DNA from: Chloroflexota bacterium
GTDB taxonomy: Bacteria > Chloroflexota > Limnocylindria > QHBO01
Direction: 5' to 3'
Assembly: GCA_013694795.1 (NCBI GenBank)
Contig: JACDBS010000099.1
Coordinates: 1 to 11,209, forward strand
Length of the DNA: 11,209 nt
Below the pieces are notes generated by a model that was not told the origin of the DNA, ran no database searches, and saw only the letters and a program-made list of their open reading frames with translations. Positions 1 through 6,957 of this stretch are shown here, in pieces. Positions within the stretch are counted from its first letter, which is position 1, and each line of letters opens with the position of its first letter. A program made the position numbers and the translations under genes.

Positions 1-8
1 AGGATGAG

Positions 9-122
9 ATGAAGGTTTCTGCGTCCGTGAAGCCCCGCTGCGAGCGCTGCAAGGTCATCAAGCGCTCCGGCGTGGTGATGGTCATCTGCGTCGTCCCCAA
101 GCACAAGCAGCGGCAGGGGTAG
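9..122 (+). CDS. rpmJ: 50S ribosomal protein L36
   Basis: This 37-residue protein begins [20 protein letters not shown] and matches bacterial L36, a small basic protein of the large ribosomal subunit that binds 23S rRNA. Cys11, Cys14, Cys27 and His32 form the Cys-X2-Cys...Cys-X4-His zinc site, so this is the zinc-binding (C+) form rather than the zinc-free paralogue. Length is typical of the family. AGGATGAG at 1-8 abuts the ATG and can serve as the ribosome binding site. The TAG stop overlaps the AGGAGG ribosome binding site of rpsM. L36 followed by S13, S11, S4 and RpoA is the classic end of the spc/alpha ribosomal cluster. The preceding gene, by family habit infA, lies outside the window. 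Confidence 0.95.
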   Translation: MKVSASVKPRCERCKVIKRSGVVMVICVVPKHKQRQG

Positions 123-129
123 GAGGATC

Positions 130-501
130 GTGGCTCGTATCGCCGGCGTCGACATCCCCCGCGAGAAGCGGGTGATCGTCAGCCTCACCTACATTCACGG
201 CATCGGCTCCACCTCGGCCACCAAGGTGATCACCGCCGCCAACGTGTCGCCCGACACGCGTGTGCGCGACCTCACCGAGGAGGAGGTCAACCGTCTGCGC
301 GAGATCGTTGACCGCCAGTTCAAGGTCGAGGGTGACCTCCGTCGAGAGGTCAGCCTCAATGTGAAGCGCCTGATGGAGATCGGCTCGTACCGGGGCCTCA
401 GACATCGGCGCAACCTGCCCGTGCGTGGGCAGCGAACCAAGACGAACGCGCGGCAGCGCCGTGGCGCCAAGAAGACAGTCGGCGTGCGCCGCAAGAAGTA
501 A
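130..501 (+). CDS. rpsM: 30S ribosomal protein S13
   Basis: This is S13 of the small-subunit head, which contacts the P-site tRNA and 5S rRNA/L5 across the subunit bridge. The protein has 123 residues, a normal length. It opens [15 protein letters not shown], has the helix-two-turn-helix region around residues 14-80 ([13 protein letters not shown]), and ends in the basic C-terminal tail typical of S13 ([21 protein letters not shown], about residues 92-112). The start is GTG at 130, placed by the family-conserved MARIAGV and by a strong AGGAGG at 121-126. That Shine-Dalgarno overlaps the rpmJ stop, which suggests coupled translation. rpsK follows 11 bases downstream. Nothing is unusual apart from the GTG start. 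Confidence 0.97.
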   Translation: MARIAGVDIPREKRVIVSLTYIHGIGSTSATKVITAANVSPDTRVRDLTEEEVNRLREIVDRQFKVEGDLRREVSLNVKRLMEIGSYRGLRHRRNLPVRGQRTKTNARQRRGAKKTVGVRRKK

Positions 502-512
502 ACGGGAGTTTC

Positions 513-908
513 ATGGTAGAGCGTAAGCGCGCTCAGCGCGGCAAGAAGCGTGAGCGAAAGAACGTGCCGGCGGGGCACGCGCACATCCAGTCGACGTTCA
601 ACAACACCATCGTGACGATCAGCGACACGACGGGCAACGTCATCAGCTGGGGCAGCGCGGGCCTAGTCGGCTTCAAGGGCTCCCGCAAGAGCACGCCGTA
701 CGCCGCGGCGCAGACGGCCGAGCTGGCCGCGAAGCGCGCGATGGAGCATGGCATGCGCCAGATCGAGGTCTTCGTGAAGGGCCCCGGTGGCGGCCGCGAG
801 CAGGCGATCCGCTCACTCCAGGCCGCCGGCCTGGAGGTCACCGCCATCACCGACGTGACACCGATCCCGCACAACGGCTGCCGCCCGCCGAAGCGACGCC
901 GGGTCTAG
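513..908 (+). CDS. rpsK: 30S ribosomal protein S11
   Basis: This is S11 of the small-subunit platform, near the 3' end of 16S rRNA and the E site. Its 131 residues fit the family. After a basic N-terminal extension (residues 1-19, rich in Arg/Lys) come the conserved block [17 protein letters not shown] (about residues 22-38), then [11 protein letters not shown] and [18 protein letters not shown]. The C-terminal [13 protein letters not shown] is diagnostic and includes the Asn-Gly pair known in E. coli S11 to form isoaspartate. GGGAG at 504-508 lies four bases before the ATG. The gene sits 11 bases after rpsM and 10 before rpsD, clearly in one transcript. Confidence 0.97.
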   Translation: MVERKRAQRGKKRERKNVPAGHAHIQSTFNNTIVTISDTTGNVISWGSAGLVGFKGSRKSTPYAAAQTAELAAKRAMEHGMRQIEVFVKGPGGGREQAIRSLQAAGLEVTAITDVTPIPHNGCRPPKRRRV

Positions 909-918
909 AGAGGATCAG

Positions 919-1545
<627 letters not shown>

Positions 1546-1562
1546 GAGTCAATTCAAATCCC

Positions 1563-2603
1563 ATGATCGAACTCGAGACCCCGCAGCAGCAGCCACAGCC
1601 GGCACCGTCCCCGCGCATCGAAGAGGTGCACGCGGACGGCAACCTGAGCCGGTTCGAGGTCACTCCCCTCCAAGAGGGATACGGCGTGACGCTGGGCAAT
1701 GCCCTGCGCCGTGTCCTGCTCAGCTCCCTGGAGGGAGCCGCTGTCACCAGCATCCAGATCACCGGCGTCTTCCACGAGTTCAGCACGATCGAAAACGTCA
1801 AGGAAGACGTCACGCAGATCGTCCTGAACATCAAGAAGCTGCGCCTACGCTCCTTCGCGCGTCACGCGTTGACGCTCAAGCTCGTCAAGCGAGGCGCCGG
1901 CCCTGTCACGGCCGCCGACATTGCCGAATCGGCCGATGTCGAGATCGTCAACCCGGACCTCGTCCTGCTGACGCTCGACTCGGACTCCGCCTCGATCGAG
2001 ATGGACCTCACGGTAGAGACCGGCATGGGCTACCGCCCGGCCGAGCACACCGAGGAGATGCCCATTGGCGTCGTGCCGGTGGACGCCATCTTCTCGCCCG
2101 TGCGCCGCGTGAATTACACGGTCGAAAAGACGCGCGTCGGCCAGATGACGAACTATGACAAGCTGTCGCTCGAGATCGAAAGCGATGGGACGACCACCGC
2201 CCAGGCGGCGCTGAGCCAGGCGGCCGACATCCTCGTCCGCGAATTCGGCCGCTTCGCCGAGATCGGACGGCCGTCAATGTCGTCGAGTGATGACGGACCG
2301 GTTGCTCCCAGCGCGAACCTGCTCGACGCGCCCATCGAAGAGCTCGACCTCCCCATGCGGGCCTACAACAGTCTCAAGCGCAACAGCATCACGAAGATCG
2401 GCCAGGTCCTGTCCCTGAGCGACGACGAGTTCCTGCGAATGCGGAACTTCGGCCAGAAGAGCCTGGACGAGCTCAAGGAGCGCCTGGCGCTTCGCGGCTT
2501 CATCTCCCCCGAATCGACCTCGATGAGCACGGACGAGTCGGATCTCCCGGCGTCGGCCGAGCTGGACGAGGCGGCCGCGGCCGAGCTCGACCGAGAGGCC
2601 TAG
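1563..2603 (+). CDS. rpoA: DNA-directed RNA polymerase subunit alpha
   Basis: This is the alpha subunit, whose dimer scaffolds RNA polymerase assembly; its C-terminal domain binds promoter UP elements and activators. The protein has 346 residues. The N-terminal domain spans about 25-238, with the dimerisation/assembly block GYGVTLGNALRRVLLSSLEG (39-58) and HEFSTIENVKEDVTQIVLN (71-89). The linker is about 239-253. The C-terminal domain is about 254-313, with MRAYNSLKR, where Arg266 and Asn269 align with E. coli Arg265 and Asn268, and FGQKSLDELKERL. Two oddities are a Pro/Gln-rich N-terminal stretch (residues 6-16) and an acidic tail of about 33 residues (314-346) rich in Asp, Glu and Ala. The nearest Shine-Dalgarno, AGGAG at 1544-1548, is 14 bases from the ATG, which is longer than usual. 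rplQ begins four bases after the stop. Confidence 0.97.
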   Translation: MIELETPQQQPQPAPSPRIEEVHADGNLSRFEVTPLQEGYGVTLGNALRRVLLSSLEGAAVTSIQITGVFHEFSTIENVKEDVTQIVLNIKKLRLRSFARHALTLKLVKRGAGPVTAADIAESADVEIVNPDLVLLTLDSDSASIEMDLTVETGMGYRPAEHTEEMPIGVVPVDAIFSPVRRVNYTVEKTRVGQMTNYDKLSLEIESDGTTTAQAALSQAADILVREFGRFAEIGRPSMSSSDDGPVAPSANLLDAPIEELDLPMRAYNSLKRNSITKIGQVLSLSDDEFLRMRNFGQKSLDELKERLALRGFISPESTSMSTDESDLPASAELDEAAAAELDREA

Positions 2604-2607
2604 ACCA

Positions 2608-2961
2608 ATGCCACACCGCGTCGCCGGCCGCAAGCTCAGCCGCAAGGATGCGCATCGAATGTCGATGCTGGGCAACCTCGCCGTGTCCGTGATCCGCTAC
2701 GAGAAGGTCAAGACCACCGAGGCAAAGGCCAAGGAGGTCCGTGGGGTGGTGGACGGCATGATCACGCTGGCCAAGCGTGGGGATCTTCATGCGCGCCGGC
2801 AGCTCGTCGGGAAGATGCCGCACGAGCCGCTCATCGTCGAGAAGCTGATGGGCGAGATCGCCACCAAGTACGCTGAGCGCGCGTCGGGATTCACGCGCAT
2901 CGTCAAGATCGGGCCGCGTCTGGGTGACTCGGCCTCGATGGTCCAGATTGAGCTCGTCTGA
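2608..2961 (+). CDS. rplQ: 50S ribosomal protein L17
   Basis: This is L17 of the large subunit, located near the exit of the nascent-peptide tunnel. Its 117 residues match the short bacterial form. The start MPHRVAGRKLSRKDAHRMSM corresponds to the usual 'RHR..GRKLGR...HR..ML.N' opening, and the C-terminal GFTRIVKIGPRLGDSASMVQIELV matches the usual 'G-(F/Y)-TRI-K...R-GD-A-M-IEL' ending. GAGAGG at 2593-2598, inside the end of rpoA, is nine bases before the ATG. The 4-base gap from rpoA is a common, translationally coupled arrangement. A 37-base gap to truA follows. Confidence 0.96.
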   Translation: MPHRVAGRKLSRKDAHRMSMLGNLAVSVIRYEKVKTTEAKAKEVRGVVDGMITLAKRGDLHARRQLVGKMPHEPLIVEKLMGEIATKYAERASGFTRIVKIGPRLGDSASMVQIELV

Positions 2962-2998
2962 CGAACGACGAGTCATAAGAACACCGACAACGCACCCG

Positions 2999-3841
2999 AT
3001 GGCCGCCAACGCGCAGCGTGTGCTGAGGGCGGTGATCGAGTACGACGGGACGGCCTTCGCCGGCTCGCAGGTCCAGCCGAATGCTCGGACCGTGCAGGGA
3101 GAGCTGGAGGATGCCCTTAACAGGCTGATTGGCGAGCGGACGAAAGTCCGTCTCGCCGGGCGAACAGATGCCGGGGTGCATGCCACCGGCCAGGTCGTGG
3201 CGTTCTGCTATCCGCGGGAGCTGCCGTGTGATGGTGGTCTGCCCGAGCTGCGGCGACGGCTGAATGCCGCGCTGCCGCCGGACCTGGCCATGCGGTCGCT
3301 CCGACCGGCGGCGAGAGGATTCGATCCACGGCGGGATGCGCGCTGGCGCGTCTACCGCTACCGGATCCTGATGAACGGCGCCTCGCGACCGCTGGAGCGG
3401 CATCGAACGCTCGAGATCGATGAAGGGCTCAACGTGGAGTCAATGCGCGTCGCGGTGGCGCGGATGGTCGGGGAGCGCGATTTCGCGGCCCTCGGCAGCC
3501 ACGTCCACGGGCGAACCGTGCGGGACCTGGCCGAGGTCCGCGTGACGCGTAACGGCGACCTGGTGGAGCTGCGCGTGACGGCGAACGCCTTCCTGCGGCG
3601 CATGGTGCGCAGCATGGTGGCGCTCCTGATCGAGGTCGGCCGCGGGCGGCTCGACCCGGATGGGGTCGACCGGCTCCTCGTTGGGGGCGGACGCGCACTG
3701 CATGGCAGGGCCGCGCCGGCACGCGGGCTCACCCTGGAGCGGGTCATCTACGAATCAGCCATGAAACGAAGAACGGCACACATCACGGCAGCGTCCAGCG
3801 GGCGCGGTCGCAAGGATCAAGGCAAGCCGGAGAGCTCATGA
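2999..3841 (+). CDS. truA: tRNA pseudouridine(38-40) synthase TruA
   Basis: TruA isomerises uridine to pseudouridine at positions 38-40 of the tRNA anticodon arm. The protein has 280 residues. The conserved [13 protein letters not shown] and RTVQGELE (about 15-37) precede the catalytic motif GRTDAGVHA, with nucleophile Asp57. The second half has YRYRI (about 119-123), then [20 protein letters not shown] (about 198-217). I place the start at ATG 2999: the frame stays open to ATG 2924, but that would overlap the end of rplQ by 38 bases and add 25 residues unlike the family. GTG 3020 is a further option. No Shine-Dalgarno precedes 2999. Oddities are Ser where the family usually has Trp (GWQ reads GSQ) and a basic tail of roughly 30 residues after the normal end (ERVIYES). 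The TGA stop overlaps the rplM ATG as ATGA. Confidence 0.93.
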   Translation: MAANAQRVLRAVIEYDGTAFAGSQVQPNARTVQGELEDALNRLIGERTKVRLAGRTDAGVHATGQVVAFCYPRELPCDGGLPELRRRLNAALPPDLAMRSLRPAARGFDPRRDARWRVYRYRILMNGASRPLERHRTLEIDEGLNVESMRVAVARMVGERDFAALGSHVHGRTVRDLAEVRVTRNGDLVELRVTANAFLRRMVRSMVALLIEVGRGRLDPDGVDRLLVGGGRALHGRAAPARGLTLERVIYESAMKRRTAHITAASSGRGRKDQGKPESS

Positions 3842-4272
3842 ACATGAAGACTTACGCCGTCAAGGCGAGCGAGATCGACCACAGCTGGTGGGTCGTGGAC
3901 GCCACTGACCAGACATTGGGCCGGCTCGCGACGCGCATCGCCACCCTGCTGGAGGGCAAGCACAAGCCGATCTACTCGCCTCACCTCGACACCGGGGACC
4001 ACGTGGTGGTCCTCAACGCCAGGAAGATCCGCGTCACCGGCAACAAGCTGAAGCAGAAGAGCTACTTCCGCCACTCGAACTACCCGGGCGGGCTGCGCGA
4101 GGAGAGCCTCGGCACGCTGCTCGAACGAAAGCCGGAGCTCGTCATCGAGCGCGCCGTGAAGGGGATGCTGCCCCAGAACCGGCTCGGCCGCGCGATGTTC
4201 AAGAAGCTGAAGGTCTATCCCGGTGCGGACCATCCGCACCAGGCCCAGCAGCCGGCCACGGTCGAGCTGTAA
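3838..4272 (+). CDS. rplM: 50S ribosomal protein L13
   Basis: L13 is an early-assembling large-subunit protein that binds 23S rRNA. The 144 residues agree with the family. Diagnostic segments are [19 protein letters not shown] (about 17-35), [20 protein letters not shown] (about 40-59), the region [12 protein letters not shown], and [16 protein letters not shown] 3838 is preferred over ATG 3844 because GGAG at 3829-3832, inside the truA end, is spaced five bases from it. The start overlaps the truA stop (ATGA), so the two are likely translationally coupled. L13 followed by S9 is the near-universal bacterial pair. Confidence 0.97.
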   Translation: MNMKTYAVKASEIDHSWWVVDATDQTLGRLATRIATLLEGKHKPIYSPHLDTGDHVVVLNARKIRVTGNKLKQKSYFRHSNYPGGLREESLGTLLERKPELVIERAVKGMLPQNRLGRAMFKKLKVYPGADHPHQAQQPATVEL

Positions 4273-4289
4273 ACGAGGAAGGATTGAAC

Positions 4290-4682
4290 GTGAGCACGAA
4301 CTACGTCTACGGGACCGGGAGGCGCAAGACCGCCGTCGCGCGGGTCCGCCTGCTGCCCGGTGACGGCAGCATCGTCGTCAACGGCAAGCCGTCCGGCGAA
4401 TACTTCGGCGGTGCGTCCCCGGAGGGCGCCCTGCTCCTTCCCTTCCGCGTGACCGAGACCGAGGGCCGCTACTCGGCCAGCGTGCTCGTCGCGGGCGGTG
4501 GCGTGTCCGGACAGGTTGGAGCCATCCGCCACGGAATCGCGCGCGCCCTCGTCAGCGCCCATCCGGATGCCCGCGCGGCGCTTCGCGGCGCCGGGCTGCT
4601 GACCCGTGACCCGCGAGCCAAGGAGCGCAAGAAGTTCGGCCTCAAGCGTGCCCGCAAGGCGCCCCAGTACACGAAGCGCTAG
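4290..4682 (+). CDS. rpsI: 30S ribosomal protein S9
   Basis: S9 sits in the small-subunit head, and its C-terminal Lys-Arg reaches the P-site tRNA anticodon stem-loop. From GTG 4290 the protein is 130 residues, beginning [19 protein letters not shown] and ending RKAPQYTKR, exactly as the family ends. An in-frame TTG at 4284 would add two residues. I favour GTG 4290 because the purine-rich GAGGAAGGA (4275-4283) then lies at normal spacing and the protein opens like other S9 proteins. Other conserved parts are [11 protein letters not shown] and [19 protein letters not shown]. It closes the ribosomal block; a hairpin follows at 4708. Confidence 0.96.
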   Translation: MSTNYVYGTGRRKTAVARVRLLPGDGSIVVNGKPSGEYFGGASPEGALLLPFRVTETEGRYSASVLVAGGGVSGQVGAIRHGIARALVSAHPDARAALRGAGLLTRDPRAKERKKFGLKRARKAPQYTKR

Positions 4683-4707
4683 CCTTCAGGCCGCGCGCGC
4701 CATCGAT

Positions 4708-4733
4708 GAGCCCTGGCAGGATTGCCGGGGCTC
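4708..4733 (+). terminator. Probable intrinsic terminator after rpsI
   Basis: The arm GAGCCCTGGCA (4708-4718) pairs with TGCCGGGGCTC (4723-4733) over 11 consecutive base pairs, ten Watson-Crick and one T-G, closing a GGAT tetraloop. CTCTTTGG follows, so the U-tract is only three Ts. The stem is strong, but the tail is weak for a textbook Rho-independent terminator. Read-through into cdaA is possible. It lies 25 bases after the rpsI stop and in no gene once cdaA is started at 4764. Confidence 0.65.
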
Positions 4734-4735
4734 TT

Positions 4736-4744
4736 TGGTATCAT
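4736..4744 (+). promoter_or_regulatory. Possible extended -10 promoter for cdaA operon
   Basis: TGGTATCAT has the TGn extension plus TATCAT, five of six matches to the TATAAT hexamer. It lies immediately after the hairpin in the only AT-leaning patch of the 81-base gap. No convincing -35 hexamer stands 16-18 bases upstream; that position falls in the hairpin loop region. A start near 4751 would leave a leader of about 13 bases before ATG 4764. A chance match is quite possible. Confidence 0.3.
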
Positions 4745-4763
4745 CGGGATCCCCACCGCAGGC

Positions 4764-5708
4764 ATGCCGGCAACCGTGATCGACGCGATCCGCGAATTCC
4801 TCGATACGTATCTCCGCGGCAACTGGACGTCGATCATCGACATCGGGCTGGTGGCGTTCGTCATCTACTGGCTCTTCATCCTCATCCGCGGCACGCGCGC
4901 CGTGCGGATCGTCATCGGCCTGTCCATCCTGTACCTCGTGTACCTGGGCGCCATCCTGTTCGGCTTCGACCTCGTGCGCAGCCTCATGGAGACGGCAGCG
5001 GTGGTGGGGCTCTTCGCGGTGGTGGTCGTCTTCCAGCCTGAGCTGCGACGGGCCCTGGAGCAGATCGGCCGCATCGGCAGCGTGAATCGGTTCTTCGTCA
5101 GCGCCGAGGTGGCCGGGGCAGAGCGCGTGGCGCGCGAGATCAGCCGTGCCGCCCGCATCCTGGCCGGCTCCCGGCATGGCGCCCTCATCGCCCTCGAGCG
5201 CGAAACCGGCCTCCAGGATCTGGCCACCGAGTCCGGGGTGCCGATCCATGCCGACCTCCGGGCGGAGCTGCTGGTCACCATCTTCTACCGCGGCACCGCT
5301 CTGCATGACGGCGCCGTCGTTGTCTCCGGCGAGCAGATCACTTCTGCCGGCGTGCTCCTGCCGATGAGCCAGACGGCGCTCGACTCCGAGCGCTACGGCA
5401 CCCGCCACCGCGCGGCGATTGGCATCAGCGAGCAGACCGATGCGGTCGTGATCGTGGTCAGCGAGGAGACCGGCTCCATCAGCCTCGTGGTCCGCGGGCG
5501 GATCGAGCGTAACCTGACCGAAGAGCAACTGCGGCGTCGAATCTTCAACCTGATCCGGCCCCAGGCTCCGCGGCGTGCCGTGCCGTTCCTGCGCCGATCG
5601 GTGGAGGGCCGCTGGCAGGTCGAGCGCGCCGAGCCCGACCCGACCGAGCCGATCGATCCCGAGGCACGTGTGGTACCCGCCCCGGATCGCGGAGCGGTCA
5701 GGCGATGA
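4764..5708 (+). CDS. cdaA: Diadenylate cyclase CdaA (membrane-bound, DAC domain)
   Basis: CdaA condenses two ATP into the second messenger cyclic di-AMP, which in other bacteria controls potassium/osmolyte transport and cell-wall homeostasis. From ATG 4764 it has 314 residues. Three membrane segments fall at about 24-42, 48-67 and 73-90, followed by FQPELRRALEQIGRIG, the usual link to the DAC domain (about 100-245). The catalytic motifs are present: HDGA with Asp182-Gly183-Ala184, and GTRHRAA with Arg214-His215-Arg216. A C-terminal tail of about 40 residues, rich in Pro, Glu and Arg, follows the domain. The frame extends up to TTG 4722, but that codon lies inside the terminator hairpin and the extra residues are not family-like; GTG 4776 is a less likely alternative. 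No good Shine-Dalgarno is seen. cdaR follows after four bases. Confidence 0.94.
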   Translation: MPATVIDAIREFLDTYLRGNWTSIIDIGLVAFVIYWLFILIRGTRAVRIVIGLSILYLVYLGAILFGFDLVRSLMETAAVVGLFAVVVVFQPELRRALEQIGRIGSVNRFFVSAEVAGAERVAREISRAARILAGSRHGALIALERETGLQDLATESGVPIHADLRAELLVTIFYRGTALHDGAVVVSGEQITSAGVLLPMSQTALDSERYGTRHRAAIGISEQTDAVVIVVSEETGSISLVVRGRIERNLTEEQLRRRIFNLIRPQAPRRAVPFLRRSVEGRWQVERAEPDPTEPIDPEARVVPAPDRGAVRR

Positions 5709-5712
5709 GGGC

Positions 5713-6957
5713 GTGAGATTCCTGCTGCGCAACTGGCATCTGAAGTTGTCCGCGGTGCTGCTCGCCACGGTCCTGTACACCGGGCTTGTCTTCTCCGGAT
5801 CGTTCTCGGATGACACGATCGAGCTGCCGGTGCGCCAGCCCGGGCAGCCCGACGGCTCGGTCGTCCTGAGTGGCGCCGCTGGAACCGTGGAGGTCACGTA
5901 TCGAGCGCCCCGGGATACCCCTGTCGTCCTGGTGATCGAGTCATTCCGAGCCACGGTCGACCTGTCCGCCTACGACATGGAGAAGGCGCCCGAGCCGCAG
6001 GTCCTGCCGATCGAGGTCGAGTCGCTGGTGGAAGGGGTTGAGGTGCTCTCCCGCGACCCGGAGACCGTCACGGTGGAGCTCGATCTCATCGGCGAGAGGA
6101 CCGTCCCGGTCGACGTCGACTACGGCGACGTGCCTGACCAGCTCGAGATTGATGACCCGATCGTCAGCGCGGACCTGGTGCAGGTGCGGGGCGCCGCCTC
6201 GCTCATTGGCCGGGTTGACCGGGCCGTCGCTCGCGTGCTCATCGACGAGTCGGGCATCGGCGTCCACCGCTCGGTCGTGCTCGAGCCGGTCGACATCGAC
6301 GGGCAACCGGTGGACGGGGTGGATGTCGAGCCGCAGACGATCGAGGTGGATATCGACGTCCAGGCGGTCGAGACGAACAAGACCGTGCCGGTCCGGCCGG
6401 ACCTGGAGGCCGGAACCCCCGCGCCCGGGTTTGCCCTCGCGGCGTTGAGCATCGAGCCTTCCACGGTCACCCTGCGCGGACTGCCCGACGTGCTGAGGGG
6501 TATCGGCGAGGTGCTCACCGAATCCCTGAGCATCGATGGCGCCTCGTCTGACCAGACATTCGAGGCGGCGCTGGTGCTCCCCGACGACGTTCGCCTGGTG
6601 GACGGCGGCGACCCGGTGGTCACGGTGACCGCGACCATCGTTCCGTCGGTCTCCAGTCGTACCTTCGTGGTGGGCGTCGTGTGCGAGGGGGCCGGGGACA
6701 ATGCCTGCCTGCCGCGGCTGGACCAGTTGACGGTCACGCTGAGCGGTTCGGGCGAGGCGCTCGAGGCGCTCGACGCGGTGGACCTCACGCCGATCCTCGA
6801 CGCGTCAGGGCTCGCGCCCGGCAGCCACAGCCTGACCCCCACACTGCCGGCCCTGCCGGAAGGCGTCGAGCTCATCGGGATCAGCCCGGGGACCGTGCCG
6901 GTGACCATCCAGGCGCCGGCACCGGCGCCGACTCCCGCGCCGACTCCCGCGCCATAG
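5713..6957 (+). CDS. cdaR: CdaR, YbbR-domain regulator of CdaA
   Basis: CdaR is a membrane-anchored extracytoplasmic protein of YbbR repeats which, in Firmicutes, binds CdaA and modulates c-di-AMP synthesis. From GTG 5713 it has 414 residues. An uncleaved signal-anchor is at about 10-28 (LKLSAVLLATVLYTGLVF), preceded by the positive MRFLLRNWH. Four divergent YbbR-like beta repeats can be traced at about 31-126, 127-218, 222-310 and 315-400; repeats 2 and 3 begin RTVPVDV and KTVPVRP. Cys324 and Cys332 are the only cysteines and could form a disulfide outside the cell. The protein ends in an Ala/Pro/Thr tail (401-414). The frame is open far upstream into cdaA, but GTG 5713 is the sensible start: it lies just after the cdaA stop, begins like the family, and has GAGG (5707-5710) close by. 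The TAG stop directly abuts the glmM ATG. Confidence 0.88.
   Translation: MRFLLRNWHLKLSAVLLATVLYTGLVFSGSFSDDTIELPVRQPGQPDGSVVLSGAAGTVEVTYRAPRDTPVVLVIESFRATVDLSAYDMEKAPEPQVLPIEVESLVEGVEVLSRDPETVTVELDLIGERTVPVDVDYGDVPDQLEIDDPIVSADLVQVRGAASLIGRVDRAVARVLIDESGIGVHRSVVLEPVDIDGQPVDGVDVEPQTIEVDIDVQAVETNKTVPVRPDLEAGTPAPGFALAALSIEPSTVTLRGLPDVLRGIGEVLTESLSIDGASSDQTFEAALVLPDDVRLVDGGDPVVTVTATIVPSVSSRTFVVGVVCEGAGDNACLPRLDQLTVTLSGSGEALEALDAVDLTPILDASGLAPGSHSLTPTLPALPEGVELIGISPGTVPVTIQAPAPAPTPAPTPAP
6912..6929 (+). repeat. Perfect GC inverted repeat near the cdaR 3' end
   Basis: GGCGCCGG (6912-6919) and CCGGCGCC (6922-6929) are perfect reverse complements separated by CA. As RNA this gives about seven G-C pairs with a four-base loop. 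It lies 28 bases before the glmM ATG, inside the codons for the Ala/Pro tail of CdaR. It may simply result from alternating Ala and Pro codons in a high-GC genome. Confidence 0.6.
6930..6953 (+). repeat. Two tandem copies of a 12-base direct repeat
   Basis: GACTCCCGCGCC occurs twice head to tail at 6930-6941 and 6942-6953 and encodes part of the terminal Thr-Pro-Ala-Pro run of CdaR. The identity of both copies at every base, including third positions, suggests recent slippage or duplication. The copies end just before the cdaR stop codon. Confidence 0.85.

Noticed and set aside
1..8. Coding tail of an upstream gene (infA)
   Set aside because: Eight bases cannot be assigned; they read equally well as the rpmJ ribosome binding site.
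2948..2979. Possible promoter between rplQ and truA (TTGAGC and CATAAG)
   Set aside because: Each hexamer matches consensus at only four positions, and the spacing of about 20 bases is too long. TTGAGC is also coding sequence of rplQ.
2924..2998. N-terminal extension of TruA from ATG 2924
   Set aside because: It would overlap rplQ by 38 bases and add residues not seen before the conserved RAVIEYDGT region; ATG 2999 fits better.
4686..5954. A 422-codon minus-strand frame opposite cdaA
   Set aside because: It covers the clear CdaA gene, runs across the terminator and into cdaR, and has the same biased composition typical of antisense shadows.
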